Source of the DNA: Gyrodactylus bullatarudis
Taxonomy: Eukaryota > Platyhelminthes > Monogenea > Gyrodactylidea > Gyrodactylidae
DNA: 64,000 nt
NCBI GenBank assembly: GCA_012064415.1
Contig: SSNU01000068.1
Span: forward strand, 377,635-441,634
Direction: 5' to 3'
Under the pieces are notes generated by a model. That model searched no databases. It had not been told where the DNA came from and was given only the letters and a program-made list of their open reading frames with translations. Position numbers and translations under genes: made by a program. This document shows positions 32,991-43,989 of the stretch, piece after piece (within the stretch, counting starts at the first letter, position 1; every line of letters starts with the position of its first letter).

Positions 32991-33874
32991 AAATTGAAAA
33001 TCAGAATTAAATATTGAGAAAACATGGGGTGAGGTTATTATCCACATCACTTGTGCAATGAGTCATTGATGACTAATGTTCGTAATGTTATACAATGCAT
33101 TCACAGGACCCAGTAAGGCCCCCGAAAAATTTGGATAAACACGCTTTCATCTGGAATTGTGATTTGATTCACTCCCTTACAGTAAAAATATTTGAAACAT
33201 CTTATTTTTATTGGAACACGAATATTCACCCCCTAATTAAGTATTATTTACCTCAACTTATCTAAATGTATAGAATCACCTGCTGCATTCTGATTGGTCG
33301 AGATAAATAATACTTAATTAGGGGGGTAAATATTCGTGTTTCAATAAAAATAAGATGTTTCAATAGAAACATTTTTGCCGTTAATTTAAATTTACTAAGA
33401 TGGATTTTTGATAACCAACAAGAACTATTTCTTCTTGAAAGTTAGAATTCAAATGAATTAGAGATTTGTAATAATAAAAGATGACCTAGATAAGCTAGAG
33501 ATAAACATGCAATAAAATTTAATTAGATTGCGAATATTAAGTATCATTTTATCTACCAATTTCATGATCACGCATGAAGAAAAATATTGCCCACCCTATC
33601 AGGAAAAAAATACACAGAAAATATTGGCAATATACTATCTGATATCATGCATAAAAAAGAATTGTAATGTAAGAAAGATTACTTCGATTCCAGATGAAAG
33701 CGTGTTTATCCAAATTTTTCGGGGGCCTTACTGGGTCCTGTGAATGCATTGTATAACATTACGAACATTAGTCATCAATGACTCATTGCACAAGTGATGT
33801 GGATAATAACCCCACCCCATGTGAGAAAAATAATCAGAAAGATTTTCTCAATATTTAATTCTGATTTTCAATTT
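32991..33874. repeat. Large foldback at the 5' side of a PLE
   Basis: Arms 32991-33157 and 33687-33874 are near-identical inverted copies: aaattgaaaatcagaattaa at the outside and cgctttcatctggaat at the inside, with gtataacattacgaacatt-type blocks between. The right arm runs straight into the plus-strand PLE coding relic at 33.9 kb, so this is probably its inverted terminal structure. A second, smaller foldback (33194-33361) is nested between the arms. Confidence 0.8.
33194..33361. repeat. 168-bp palindromic element nested in the larger foldback
   Basis: Begins gaaacatcttatttttattg and ends with the complement. Inner blocks ctaattaagtattattta and its complement make nearly the whole element self-complementary. 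It looks like a small MITE. Confidence 0.75.
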
Positions 33875-33899
33875 ATTTCAAAATTATTTTCAATAACCT

Positions 33900-35595
33900 A
33901 GATGTTATTATGAATAAAACTGCTGACCCTGATACAAAGATTGAACTTAATTTTGAGACGTTTAAAATCATTTGTAATTTTAAAGAAAATAAACATGACT
34001 ATCTTGAAGAAAATATAACACATGCAATTAGGGGGGGGGGTTAAACAAAGTGATTCTAAACGCTGATAAAAATGGGGGACTCACTATACTTGATAGAGAG
34101 GAATTTGAGGTAAAATCTGAAAAAATCATTAGTAACAAAAATCTATATGAAAATTACAAAGAAAGTTCCTTCACCCCCATTCTTAATAAGTCTAACAAAT
34201 TTCCACTCGAAAATAAACAATTTTTCGAAAATTACTAACCCCTTGAGTCTGATAATAACAAACTGGGTAAACCTTTTTTCCTAGTTAAAGTAAACAAAGA
34301 AAATAGACCTTTAAGAATGATAATTATCATTGATTATAATCGACTCAAAATGCTCTAAACTGAACCATATAGGGGAAATTATCCTAAATAATATTAATTT
34401 ACTGAATTTTAACTTTGAATGTGTTTAAAAAATTCCTAACAGTTAAATAATATGCTTGATTTTTCTAACTTCGATAATGCTAAGTTTTTTCTTTATATGT
34501 TGTTGATCTGTATAACAATATTCCTTTAGAAGAAGTTTTTTCCCTTTGTTAAAATTGAAATTAATAAAATTAGATGGTTGTAAAATTTGTTTAGAAAATA
34601 ATATTTTTTTATTTAATAATAAATTGTTCAAACAAAAAAATGGTCTAGCCATGGGTAACATTCTTTGCTAATTTTTACATGTCTTTAGTTGATTTATTAA
34701 ATTTATTAATGACTCCCTTAATACTATTTAACTAGATATTTAGATGACTACCTTATCACTACAGATAATAATGATATCATTAATACCATCTTCTTACTAA
34801 GATTTAAGTTTCCTAAACTAAAATGTACGTTCGAGGAGGGTATTAATGATCTAGAACTAAGTTAAACCTTCAAGGATAACAAAATCTCTAAGTCTTTCTT
34901 TAGAAAACTTTGTAATAAAAATATACTGTTGAATTTCAAAAGTAACACTCCTATCTTGTACAAAGAAAATGTAGTTTGTGGTGAAATCTTGAGATCATTA
35001 CGTCTCACAGATAAAGATTAGTGGGATGTGGAACTTGGAAATCTAACAGTTATTTTAAATAAAAATAGCTCTCCTACAAAAAATGATCGATAAAATTAAG
35101 GAAGAGGTTTTTAATAAATTTTATTCACCTAAAAACATTAAAAATCAAACTTTAGACCCTAAAAAAATAACGGTTTTGGAACATAGCCCACTTAATATTT
35201 TGTTGTCTAAAATTTATAAAAAATATAACTTTAGGGTTGGTTTTAAAAATAATATAAGTCTTGTTGATAAAATTTCCAAGAATGAAAATAATATTCTTGA
35301 AGGCTGTGGTATCTATAAATTACAGTGTAGCTGTGATAAAAGTTATATTGGTCAAACTGCTAGAAATTTCAAGACAAGAATCAAAGAACATAAAGACAGT
35401 ATTTTGAGATAATAAATCTCATTTTTTTCAACATGTTCTCAACAATAATGGGCATAAAATCAATTTTGAGGAGGTTAGAATAATTAGAGTACAAAAATAC
35501 TTTAGAAAGACGTTAATTAATGGAAATGTTGATGAAGTCAACATTGAGCAGTGTTGGATTCAGATTTTTGATAAAAGAAGGAAGTTAAATTAAAT
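33900..35595 (+). pseudogene. Penelope-like element of a second lineage, whole length but decayed
   Basis: Plus-strand, many frame changes. N-terminal block ILNADKNGGLTILDREEF (the DKGGG-like start of PLE RT), then NKLGKPFFLVKVNKENRPLR (the PKIHK/RPI region). The catalytic block reads YLDDYLITTDN at about 34736, with the two Asp kept. After FKDNKISKSFFRKL a linker follows. The GIY-YIG part (35083-35412) reads CGIYKLQCSCDKSYIGQTAR and FKTRIKEHKD, with GIY and YIG both present. It ends NVDEVNIEQCWIQ then RRKLN and a stop at about 35592. The CWIQ end is shared with a second fragment at 38.5 kb. Numerous stops show it is dead. The family differs from the 27 kb and 46 kb copies. Confidence 0.88.
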
Positions 35596-36394
35596 CTGAT
35601 GAAAAATGATAACACTATTCTTTTCTGATTATCAATATTTTATAATCATAGGTCAACCTCATGGATTATTCTATTCTCAAATCTGATTGGACAAAACTGA
35701 TAGGTATGAGATCATGAACGTATACAAATAGTATTTTATTTTTGATAACCATGGCTGAGAATTCTAATATTGACCTAACTTTAAATAAATTTTATTACAG
35801 TCAATTGGATAGATAATAGTTCAAAATAACTCTACCCCGAAATGATTTCTAGTTATATACCTCACTGCTCGTTTTCGTTGATCAATGGAATTCGAGTATT
35901 GTCTCGACCAATGAAATTGAAGTTGAATTTAGCATTTTTACTCTCTACTCTTAGGGTGATTATGTAACCAAATTTATACAACCCCACAGATAACTATACA
36001 CCATTGAAAAGAGATTTTATTTCTCCTTCGATTAAAACCAAAAGTATTATTCCACGTAGCTTAATAGCTGAAATACCATAACTTTCTTATTCGAACTATA
36101 CTCATCTCAATATTTATACCATTCGAAAGAGCACGAAGCTTTGTATAACTTAGAAAAATTTTAATTAACTAGTACGAAAACCCATTGAATAAATTTGTTT
36201 GAAAGTTTTTCAGCAAAATTATCCATGACAGAAATTCTTCATCAATCACTAAGCCAAAATACGATTTCATTCACTGACCCCCCCCCCCTCACTTTCTTCC
36301 TTTACACATTACGTCATGAATTGAAAATTTTTCTTCTTCATTATAGGAAAACTAGACCCCTCTTTTTTCACAAAAATCATGCTCTGGAATGATA
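35596..36394. other. PLE 3' UTR then unassigned sequence
   Basis: 35596-35725 is shared with 38570-38700 (ctgattggacaaaa, then ataggtatgagat), so it is the 3' UTR of this PLE lineage. The rest has a C homopolymer at 36280 and a tacacattacgtcatga block complementary to 39288-39303. No gene. Confidence 0.5.
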
Positions 36395-36830
36395 TAAACC
36401 TAATTGACATAAGGATGAGAATTTCCAATTTTTCAAAAAACTCAATATTTTTATCCAGAAAGTAAGGAAAAAGTTTATTTTTTGGATTTCACTATGAAAT
36501 GAGCTAATTAGTTTTGAATACGAAAAAAAATTTCCGAAAAAAATTTAATCTGACCAAAATTGAGCCGTTTTTTGAATTTCTGAAATGTATCAAATTTCCA
36601 CTTTTTCAACTTTCAAATCCAAAATTCTTATCGATTTCAAAGATTTGAAGCAGTTAAATATTGATATTCAGGATCAAAATTAGACGAAGATTTCGAATTC
36701 GCCTGCAGGAATTCACAGAAATTCGTCATTACGGTAGGAAATCGAACCATTTGAATTTTTTGATTATCACGAGGTAAAATGATCCAAAATATAAAGATTG
36801 AACTTTTTCTTGAAAAGAGTAATTTTCACT
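36395..36830. repeat. Second member of the 14464 foldback family
   Basis: Starts attgacataaggatgagaat and follows the order of the left arm at 14464, including gatttgaagcagttaaat and ttagacgaagatttcgaattc. Then comes gaaattcgtcattacggtag as in 13.66 kb. The inverted right arm is not present. Confidence 0.7.
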
Positions 36831-36844
36831 CAAATTCTACGGCC

Positions 36845-37130
36845 TAAAGAAATATACATTTAGTGAATAAAATAACCTATTATTATATACCTACAAACTT
36901 CCTATTTTTTCTACCTATTTAAGAAGCACCACAATCACAATAGAATTTATAAACTAGTAGAGCTCTTCGAGGAACTTTCTTGAGCTTTTTCATTTTTTCA
37001 CTGTTGCTATTTATTGGAGAGTTTTGTTGTTTTTCAGTTTATATTTATCCTAATCTTCTTCAAATTTTACTTTTTCTTTTAAAATCTGTATGTTATTTCA
37101 TTTATCTTTTTAATTTTATAATATCAAAGA
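36845..37130. repeat. Chimeric PLE 3' fragment
   Basis: The first 60 bp matches the inverted 3' end seen at 56760-56830 (tgaataaaataacct, tatatacctacaaa). Then a minus-strand nuclease snippet (RALLVYKFYCDCGAS) appears, and at about 36980 the strand switches to plus-oriented 3' UTR (gctatttattggagagttt) as in 42.34 kb. A head-to-tail or template-switched fragment. Confidence 0.6.
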
Positions 37131-37560
37131 GATAATAGTGATGAAAATTTGAGAAATTCTCATTTATCAACTTTTCAAATAGTAAATCACTATAATAGTG
37201 GGAATAAAATCAACTTTTCGCGATCATTAACTAAAGAGATTAAATTTAGTCGAAATAATCTCCGATTTAAATCAAAAAAAATCGGTTGTTATATTTCTCT
37301 GTTTATCAGAACTTCAATCTGATTCGGAGGTTTGAGATAATAGAACTATATGAAATGTATCTCGTTTTTGATGAGCTTTTCGTACGATGAAGAATGCGTT
37401 TAAAGAAAATCACGGTCGAAACGTTTTAATATTAAAAGCTGAGAATTCCTATACTGACCTAATTTGTCATAATTAAAAACAACTTTTCTTGATTTCTTAA
37501 CAGCAAATTTTAATCAAATTTACAAACATTTTATTGAGGTGGGGATTTTACATATCGCAG

Positions 37561-37808
37561 TGAATCAATATTTTCGTTTTATGATTCGATAAAAATGTGT
37601 TGTCCTGGCCGAATTATGTTCTCTTCTAAAAACAGTGTGAAAAGAACAATCAATGTTCTGAATGCTTTTATCAAGATAAATGAATCTAAAAATACGATTG
37701 ATATTGAAAATGCTTTGAATGTACTAAATAAGAGAATAAATGCAAATATTTATGGACCTCGAACGCTAATGCAAAACGTAATCCAAAAATTAAAAGAAGA
37801 TTTAGAAG
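37561..37808 (+). CDS. Unnamed two-exon family, gene 3, N-module exon
   Basis: The frame is open from a possible acceptor (catatcgcag, ending 37560; phase 2) or from the ATG at 37595 (MCCPGRIMFSSKN). It passes VKRTINVLNAFIKINESKN and NALNVLNKRINANIYGPRTL, then VIQKLKEDLE, and leaves in phase 1 at a gtaaac donor (37809). The last 25 residues again show strand then helix, as in genes 1, 2 and 4. This N module is the shortest of the family. Function unknown. Confidence 0.58.
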
Positions 37809-37962
37809 GTAAACATTTCAATTCTAAATTATAAAAATTAAACCATGAAAATAAAAATTCTTACTAATTATTTGTGGCACTCAGTATGGAAATAGCCATG
37901 AGGAAGATAATAACAAGAATATTATGAAAACAAGAGATTTCTATCTTAACATTTTATTTCAG

Positions 37963-38243
37963 AGAGCAAATTTTTTATCACAATTATAAGCTACAAATTA
38001 GGTGTTCATTCTTATTATATTGGATGTTCGGAAGTATCGATGTCGGAAGACATGAAATTAATTCATAACTGTCCTGTTGAAGAATCAAAAAAAGAAATAA
38101 CTATAGAAAACTTGTGGTTATCAGAATCAGTACTCAGAATTTCGGCAATTGTTGGTCATTTGAAGTGCGAAGTTTTAGTTAGAAGCTCACCGTCACAATT
38201 GACAAGTTTCAATAGCATTGGTGAGTTGGTAAAAAGTTTGTAA
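37963..38243 (+). CDS. Unnamed two-exon family, gene 3, C-module exon
   Basis: Acceptor aacattttatttcag ends at 37962. Phase 1 completes GAG with exon 1. The peptide reads SKFFITIISYKLGVHSYYIG, CSEVSMSEDMKLIHNC, KKEITIENLWLSESVLRISA, GHLKCEVLVRSSPS, ending IGELVKSL and TAA. It resembles the C module of gene 4, with an ITI/ITF block, a Trp a few residues later and a final K-C-E/M-V/I strand. The 154-bp intron is free of transposons, so this is the cleanest gene of the family. Predicted product about 156-170 residues, no signal peptide, no known domain. Confidence 0.62.
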
Positions 38244-38424
38244 TATTCAGAAAATACTGAATAATCTTTGCAACAGCATTAACTAGGAATATTACATTCA
38301 AGGGGCTTAAATAATATATCCCACAGGAACGTCTTATTTGTTAATGTATTATTTCATGTTGCTAAATGTTAAAGCTTACTAATGGATCTCACCGAGACTG
38401 GTACGAAATAAACTCAAAATTCTT

Positions 38425-38565
38425 AGTGTGCAGAAAAACTTTAGAAAGAGGTTTATTCATGAATCTCTAGAAATTGGCAATAATGATACTTTTAATGGAA
38501 ATGTTGATGAAGTCAACATTGAGCAGTGTTGGATTCAGCTTTTTGGCAAAAGAAGGAAGTTAAAT
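38425..38565 (+). pseudogene. PLE C-terminal fragment, second lineage
   Basis: Frame RKRFIHESLEIGNNDTFNG, then NVDEVNIEQCWIQLF and KRRKLN, stop. The last 30 residues match the end of the PLE at 33.9-35.6 kb, and the 3' UTR match continues to about 38700. A 5'-truncated copy directly after gene 3. Confidence 0.85.
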
Positions 38566-38700
38566 TAAATCTGATGAAAAATTATATCTCTTTTCTATTC
38601 TGATTATCTATACTTTATTATCATAGGTCAGCCTCTTGTATTATTCTATTCTCTCATCTGATTGGACAAAATTGGTAGGTATGAGATAATGAAATTACAG

Positions 38701-39270
38701 GTGAAGGACCCGTTTTCTTTCCCATACTGCCCAAATTATCAATCTTACTTGGATTATATATCAAATTGGTGAGTTTTTTCTACCAATGAGAGGGCGTTAA
38801 ACCAACAACCAATGAAATTAATGTATACCTAAATTCTGAATTTTGTACTAAATACTAACTCCATCGGCAATTACATGCGAAATTTAATAAATAGGAAATT
38901 TATTTTTATATAAATGCCTCTAAAACTTGATTATTTTTGTTATGAGATGCTAAAATTTTCAACATCTTATTTCTAATAGGAGTTAGCTTTGTGGTTATCG
39001 TACAGTCATAATTTTAGTCTCATAAGATATCTTCAAAAACTATAAATTATTGCAAATTTCCATGATTATATCATAATTAAATCTTAATGAAAACTTAATG
39101 AACTCGAGTTTCACAAACTAAAAATCTTTTTTAAAATCCTTTTTCAAATCAAAAACCATGCCATGATGATTCACATTGGGAATAATTATAATTATCATTA
39201 TCATGACTAATGACTAAGTCATTGGAATGGGATGAAAGATTTTCTCCCTTTTTCACATATGATAGTAGTT
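38701..39270. other. No gene recognised
   Basis: AT-rich spacer with no motif that I recognise. Confidence 0.4.
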
Positions 39271-39840
39271 TAAGGGAGGGGTAGAAAACATGACGTAATG
39301 TGTGAAAGTGTAGGAATGTTAAACTTATGAACTGTAATTATAGTCGATTCTAGATTCATGAGTGATTTGATTTTGAATTAGATTTTTAAATTCTATTTCA
39401 GATCCAAACTTAAAAACTAATTTTCTATGAGTTCTTTCATGCTGGCTTAATGAAAATTTCACAACCCAGTTGAAAGAGCATTGTCTATCGAATGGTGCTA
39501 ATATTTTGATCAGGAAGTCAATAATAACAGAGTTATTTTATTTCAGGAATGCGTGATGCTAGAAACTTAATTTTTATTTCTTGTTAAAGCCAAGAAAATT
39601 CTCTTTTCAACTATGTAAAATATAGAATCATATTTTCTAAAACGTAATCCTACTGGGGGAAGAGAGTAGAAACAGAAAAAGTGGATAGGGAAAAACCATG
39701 CTTCAATCTCATTGGTTGATAGGATACTCGAATATTATTGGTCAATGAAATTGGGGCAGAGAGGTATAAATAAAGGATTATTTTTTGGGTAGAGTTATCT
39801 CGAGACGTTATCTGTGCAACTCACTGTATTCTTATAAAAG
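39271..39840 (+). promoter_or_regulatory. PLE-like 5' region with TATA box
   Basis: Blocks shared with 20990-21605: catgacgtaatgt, atcgaatggtg, aacagagttattttat, then ggggcagagaggtataaat (39740-39758) and gggtagagttatctcgagac (39786-39805). The conserved spacing between the TATA-like box and the tatctcgag block suggests a core promoter and start region of a transposable element. No coding body follows. Confidence 0.5.
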
Positions 39841-40309
39841 ATAATTAATCAAGTCAAATGTTACTCTTTGTACTCTCAGCATGTTTACCGATGGAGTTTT
39901 ATTTTTTAATTTTAATTCCAAATTAAATTAAAATAATCATAATAAAAATATGAATATTTTTTAAAGTTCCATGTTGGACGATTGGCTTGAGCATTGCACT
40001 AAAATGCAGGTGGTCTTAGGTAAAAATTCCAGGTTTTGCTTTGATTATTTCTAAATGTTTCCTGAGTTTCTTTCGTAATAGTCTCAGTGGGGTCCATTAT
40101 TAAGCTGTAAAATTCAGCAACTTGGGTAAAAGAAACATGACAAGAGAAAGGTTACGTATATTTGAGTGATGAACATTATATTTCGCCAAGTCTCTTCAGA
40201 CTCTACCCTGGTATCATTTAAACGCTTAACGTTGAGAGATTTACAGAGACATTAATTTTGAGCTGAGTTACCGGTGTTGAGTTTATTTCAAGGAATGAAA
40301 AAAATATGC

Positions 40310-40552
40310 TATCACAATTAATGGCCTTACATACTCATCAGTGTGATACATGTCATATATATACTATTCTATGAATATGTTAAATATATTATGGCTTCCA
40401 TTGATCCATTTCCTGATCGTGTTTTAGTCCTAGTTAGAGGAGAGGGGAAAAGGAAAGAGTTTTCAACTGGAACAACTCTGTTCATAACAAATTTTTTTGA
40501 CACAAGCAAAAATATTAATAAAACCCTACTCCTATCCTCATATAAGACATAG
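40310..40552 (+). promoter_or_regulatory. Dispersed TATA-bearing repeat, copy 2, with short frame
   Basis: Contains cttacatactcatcagtgtg, then atacatgtcatatatatac. About 20 bp downstream an ATG opens a 54-codon frame (MASIDPFPDRVLVLVRGEG). The 47.8 kb copy also has an ATG at a similar distance (MESFNHDCSIPVSK). This may be the start of a transposable-element ORF. The product is not recognised. Confidence 0.4.
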
Positions 40553-42088
40553 ACTATTTTATCTTCCCGCTTAATATCAATAAAGCTAATTGAGGAGTAA
40601 AATGCCCAACTTCTCCGAACTTTGATCTATAGTTCAATTTATGTGGATTGTAATTTGTGATAGTGATTTAAATTTATATCAATTTAATATGCTATTTAAA
40701 AAATAATAAAGCTGCGGAATTCAGAAAGAGTGCGTTTAAAAAATTGTTAAATATTAAAGTTAGATCAGAGAAGCCTAAACTAAGACTCTTTAAGTTTAAT
40801 TTTTTACATCAGAGAATATTTTCATGGATTTTAGACTTCAATTTTCTTTCCAATTCAACATTTAGAAAGATTTAATTGAAGTTTTTACCATCATTTTTTT
40901 GGGCTGCATTATACTCCCCATGTAGGTGTGTTATTAGTAATAACTTATTACTAAGGCCTCAAAAATGCGTATAAAGCATATTTTTAATTCGAGGTATATT
41001 TTTTAAATCTAAAAACATTGGGATATTTCAAACTGCTGTGGGGGCAAAGTTTGAAAAGTTGTTAGAGTATATGTTGTGCGCAATTTAGGAAGTTGCTTAA
41101 TTCTGGAAGATTTCGCTCTTAACCCTAGATTACCCACCTGGGGTATTTTTAAGTTAAATATAATTAGAATTTACCAAGCTATTATAAAGATTTCACAAAT
41201 GAAATTTTAAGGCTTTCAATTGATTGTGTAAATCTAGAATTATCTAGTTTTTTCATCAAAAAATAATCACTTAATGATAGTCAAATCAAAATAAATATGT
41301 TACAGTATATTCTTAAAATTAGTTTTTTTATAAATATCCTAGTATAATCTTAAAACCAGTACAAACCTAGTATATCCTTAAAATAATTAAAATTTTAAGA
41401 ATATCCTAATCTCGTACTGGGCTTGTCAAGTTTGTCTTTTTTCTTATTCAAAGGTTTCAAGATAATATCACTATGGAATTGGTCACATTTATTTTTTACA
41501 ATCCTCCGAAATCAAAACAACCAATCAAAAATAAATTTTACAGCCTTCGTGAAAATCATTTTTTGTGTTTTATCACTTTATCGTCTAGTCAGAAGAATCA
41601 AGAGAAAGAGAAGCTTCCAAAAATTATTTGGATGGAAAATCTTTGATTTCACAAGTTTTTCAACCAGCTTTTTTCTCTGTTCCGAAAACCATTTAAATTT
41701 ATAATTTTTCTGCTATATCATCAGGATTTAAAGTCTTATAATGTGTTATTTGGAAGGTATTAAAATTGTACTTTATTATAGCATGGCATTTCATTAATAT
41801 CAATGATCTAAATCTACAATTTTTTTGAGGTCGAAAGCTGATTTTCATCGTTCAACAATTTGCTGAGCTCAAAAATACCACTGTCAAAGTAATTCGTGTA
41901 ATTGTGAAAAGAAAAATCTTTTATGTAATTCTAAATGCCATCATTCCCTGTCTTGCTCAAGATCTTGGTCTTTATTTCAATGCACATGAATGCACCTTTT
42001 AGAGGCAGATGTGCTTATCGTCAGTATTACGAGTAAAATATTCACGTAAATTTTCATAAACGTCCGAGAATCCTCTAAAGTTCATAAT

Positions 42089-42554
42089 TCAAAATTCAAT
42101 AGTAGGAAGAGAATATATTAAATCACTAGATGTACATTTCTAAAAGGATCATCAGTAGTGTCACTTTTAAAATGATATAATTAAAAAAAAAAACTCCTGG
42201 AGACGACAGCATAGATGTATGGGTCAAAGAGAAATTCTTTATTAACTTATACAAACCAAATCTATGCGTTCAGAAAAATTATTCATACAATCTTCAACTA
42301 CCCTGGCCGATATGAGCTTTTTCACTTTTCTCTCCATTTCTGCTATTTATTGGAGAGTTTTGGTGTTTTTTCAGCTCATATTTTATTCTATTTATTTTCC
42401 TTCTTTTACTATTTCTTTGAGAATTTGTAAATTATTATATTCATTGACTTTTTTTTTTAAATTATATCATTTTAAAAGTGACACTACTGATGATCCTTTT
42501 AGAAATGTACCTCTAGTGATTTAATATATTCTCTTCCTACTATTGAATTTTGAA
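42089..42554 (+). mobile_element. PLE 3' end with inverted tails, nested in the piggyBac element
   Basis: Arms 42089-42183 and 42458-42554 are inverted copies (ttcaaaattcaatagtagga against its complement), each carrying the PLE 3' terminal block tgacactactgatgatcct. Between them are the last codons of the nuclease ORF (INLYKPNLCVQKNY, LQLPWPI, stop at 42315) and the 3' UTR. This is a strongly 5'-truncated copy of the 27 kb/57 kb lineage whose tail has been duplicated in inverted orientation. Confidence 0.8.
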
Positions 42555-43420
42555 TCGTCAGTATATTCCATCAAAACCAAATAAATACGGACTCAAGATT
42601 TGGATAGCTGCTGATTCCCAAACATCTTATATTCTGAATGATATTCCATACCTGGGAAAAGATGAAACGCGCACTAACTTATCAGTTGGAGAATCTGCTG
42701 TTCTAAATCTTATCAAAGATTTACCAATTGAAGGCAGAAATATTACGACTGATAACTTCTTTACTTCAGTGAATCTATTGGAAAAATTGAGGTCCATGAA
42801 AATATCCTTGGTCGGAACATTGAGAAAAAACAAAAGAGAAATTCCATCAGTCCTGCTGAAGAAAAGAAAGCCTGGCTCAATAAAATACTGTTATCATGAA
42901 AACATGATGCTCACCTTATACGTTCCCAAGGCAAATAAGAATGTAATTTTACTGAGTTCTCTCCATTCCCAAGGAAACACAATATATAATAAACCCAAAA
43001 TAATTCATTATTATAACAAGACAAAAGGGGGAGTCGACAATGCAGATAAAATCATTGCAAGTTTTAGTTGTCAAAGAAAAAAAAATCGATGGCCCATGGT
43101 TATTTTCAGCAATATTTTTGACTTTTCAGCGCTTAATGCTTATATTGTTCTAAAAGGTATCTAAACTATGGCTAGGACACTTGCTACCAGAGAAGTTTCT
43201 TTCTCAGAAATCGTACCGAGAAGATTTCTCAATCAAAAGCAACGATCGAATTTCCTTTAGAGCCATTAAAGAAGCGCCAGAAAATCGTAGAACTAACTGC
43301 TATGAGATGTTCACTTTGTCCAAGAGCAAACGATAGGAAAACGAGCCGAACATGTACCAAGTTTGATACTCATGTTTGTAAAGACCATTCATTAATGATA
43401 TGCGAAAATTGTTGAATATA
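42555..43420 (+). pseudogene. piggyBac transposase, C-terminal two thirds
   Basis: A long open frame from the PLE junction reads YIPSKPNKYGLKIWIAADSQ, then GRNITTDNFFTSVNLLEKLR (catalytic Asp block), VGTLRKNKREIPSVLLKKRK, TKGGVDNADKIIASFSCQRK (second catalytic Asp region with the VDNADK motif) and RWPMVIFSNIFDFSALNAYI, ending at TAA 43164. Beyond it, with frame changes, come RCSLCPRANDRKTSRTC and THVCKDHSLMICENC, the C-terminal cysteine-rich domain, in which one Cys is replaced by Phe. The N-terminal third, with the first catalytic Asp, is missing because of the PLE insertion or deletion. Closest relative here: 29.8-30.86 kb. Confidence 0.9.
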
Positions 43421-43520
43421 TTTTAAATATTTAGTAAAATATTCTTATTTTATTTGATGGGGTATTTTTTACCCCAATGGTAAGATTAGTAAGTTTATTT
43501 TTTGGGTACTCTAGGGTTAA

Positions 43521-43989
43521 TAGGAGAAAACTTGTATTATGCATTATCTTGTTTTAAGTCATATGTTAAAAGAGCATATATAATAGGTTATATTTTCCCA
43601 TTCTAAGTGCATTTTGTTTAATTGACCAATCAGGATTGTTCTTACTAAGACAACGACAAGATACTTTATAATAGTTTAATTGCCATACCACCATTTGTTT
43701 TTCAATAAATCTTAGAGTTAAAATTTTAAAAATTACAGATTGTTCGATTGAATATTTTATACGAAGAAAATGACTTACAAGTAGTATATTAACTAAAAGA
43801 AAATTCGAAAGAGATAAATATGACTTCAACAGTTTTAATCCTTGAATTAAATACAGTAAAAATTATGAAAATGGTATATAGGGCGATTTTTAACCCATGC
43901 ATTATTTTAACATAATTTCTCACTGATTCATTATTTCTGAAGGTATTTTTTATAAATAAAGATATCTATTGAAATCTTTATTATTTTAA
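43521..43989. other. No gene recognised
   Basis: Begins with taggagaaaacttgtattat, related to 45098-45118, which is the right half of the repeat split by the piggyBac insertion. The 87-codon minus frame at 43566-43829 shows no motif. Confidence 0.4.

Larger units (their letters stand above)
41119..43520 (+). mobile_element. piggyBac element bounded by TTAA, 2.4 kb
   Basis: The left end TTAACCCTAGATTACCC and right end GGGTACTCTAGGGTTAA are inverted repeats with TTAA at both outer edges, as expected for piggyBac. A ggggtattttt block follows the left end and its relatives precede the right end. It interrupts a repeat whose other copies are at 44.57 and 45.25 kb (ttgtgcgcaatttagg, ttctggaagattt lie just left of the insertion). 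The transposase 5' half has been replaced by a PLE 3' fragment. Confidence 0.85.

Noticed and set aside
36276..36288. C homopolymer (also G run at 34030 and C run at 44725)
   Set aside because: Simple sequence or possible sequencing slippage; no sign of a functional element.
42215..42524. Two overlapping plus frames (71 and 86 codons)
   Set aside because: They read the PLE 3' UTR in wrong frames. The real coding end there is the frame ending LQLPWPI at 42315.
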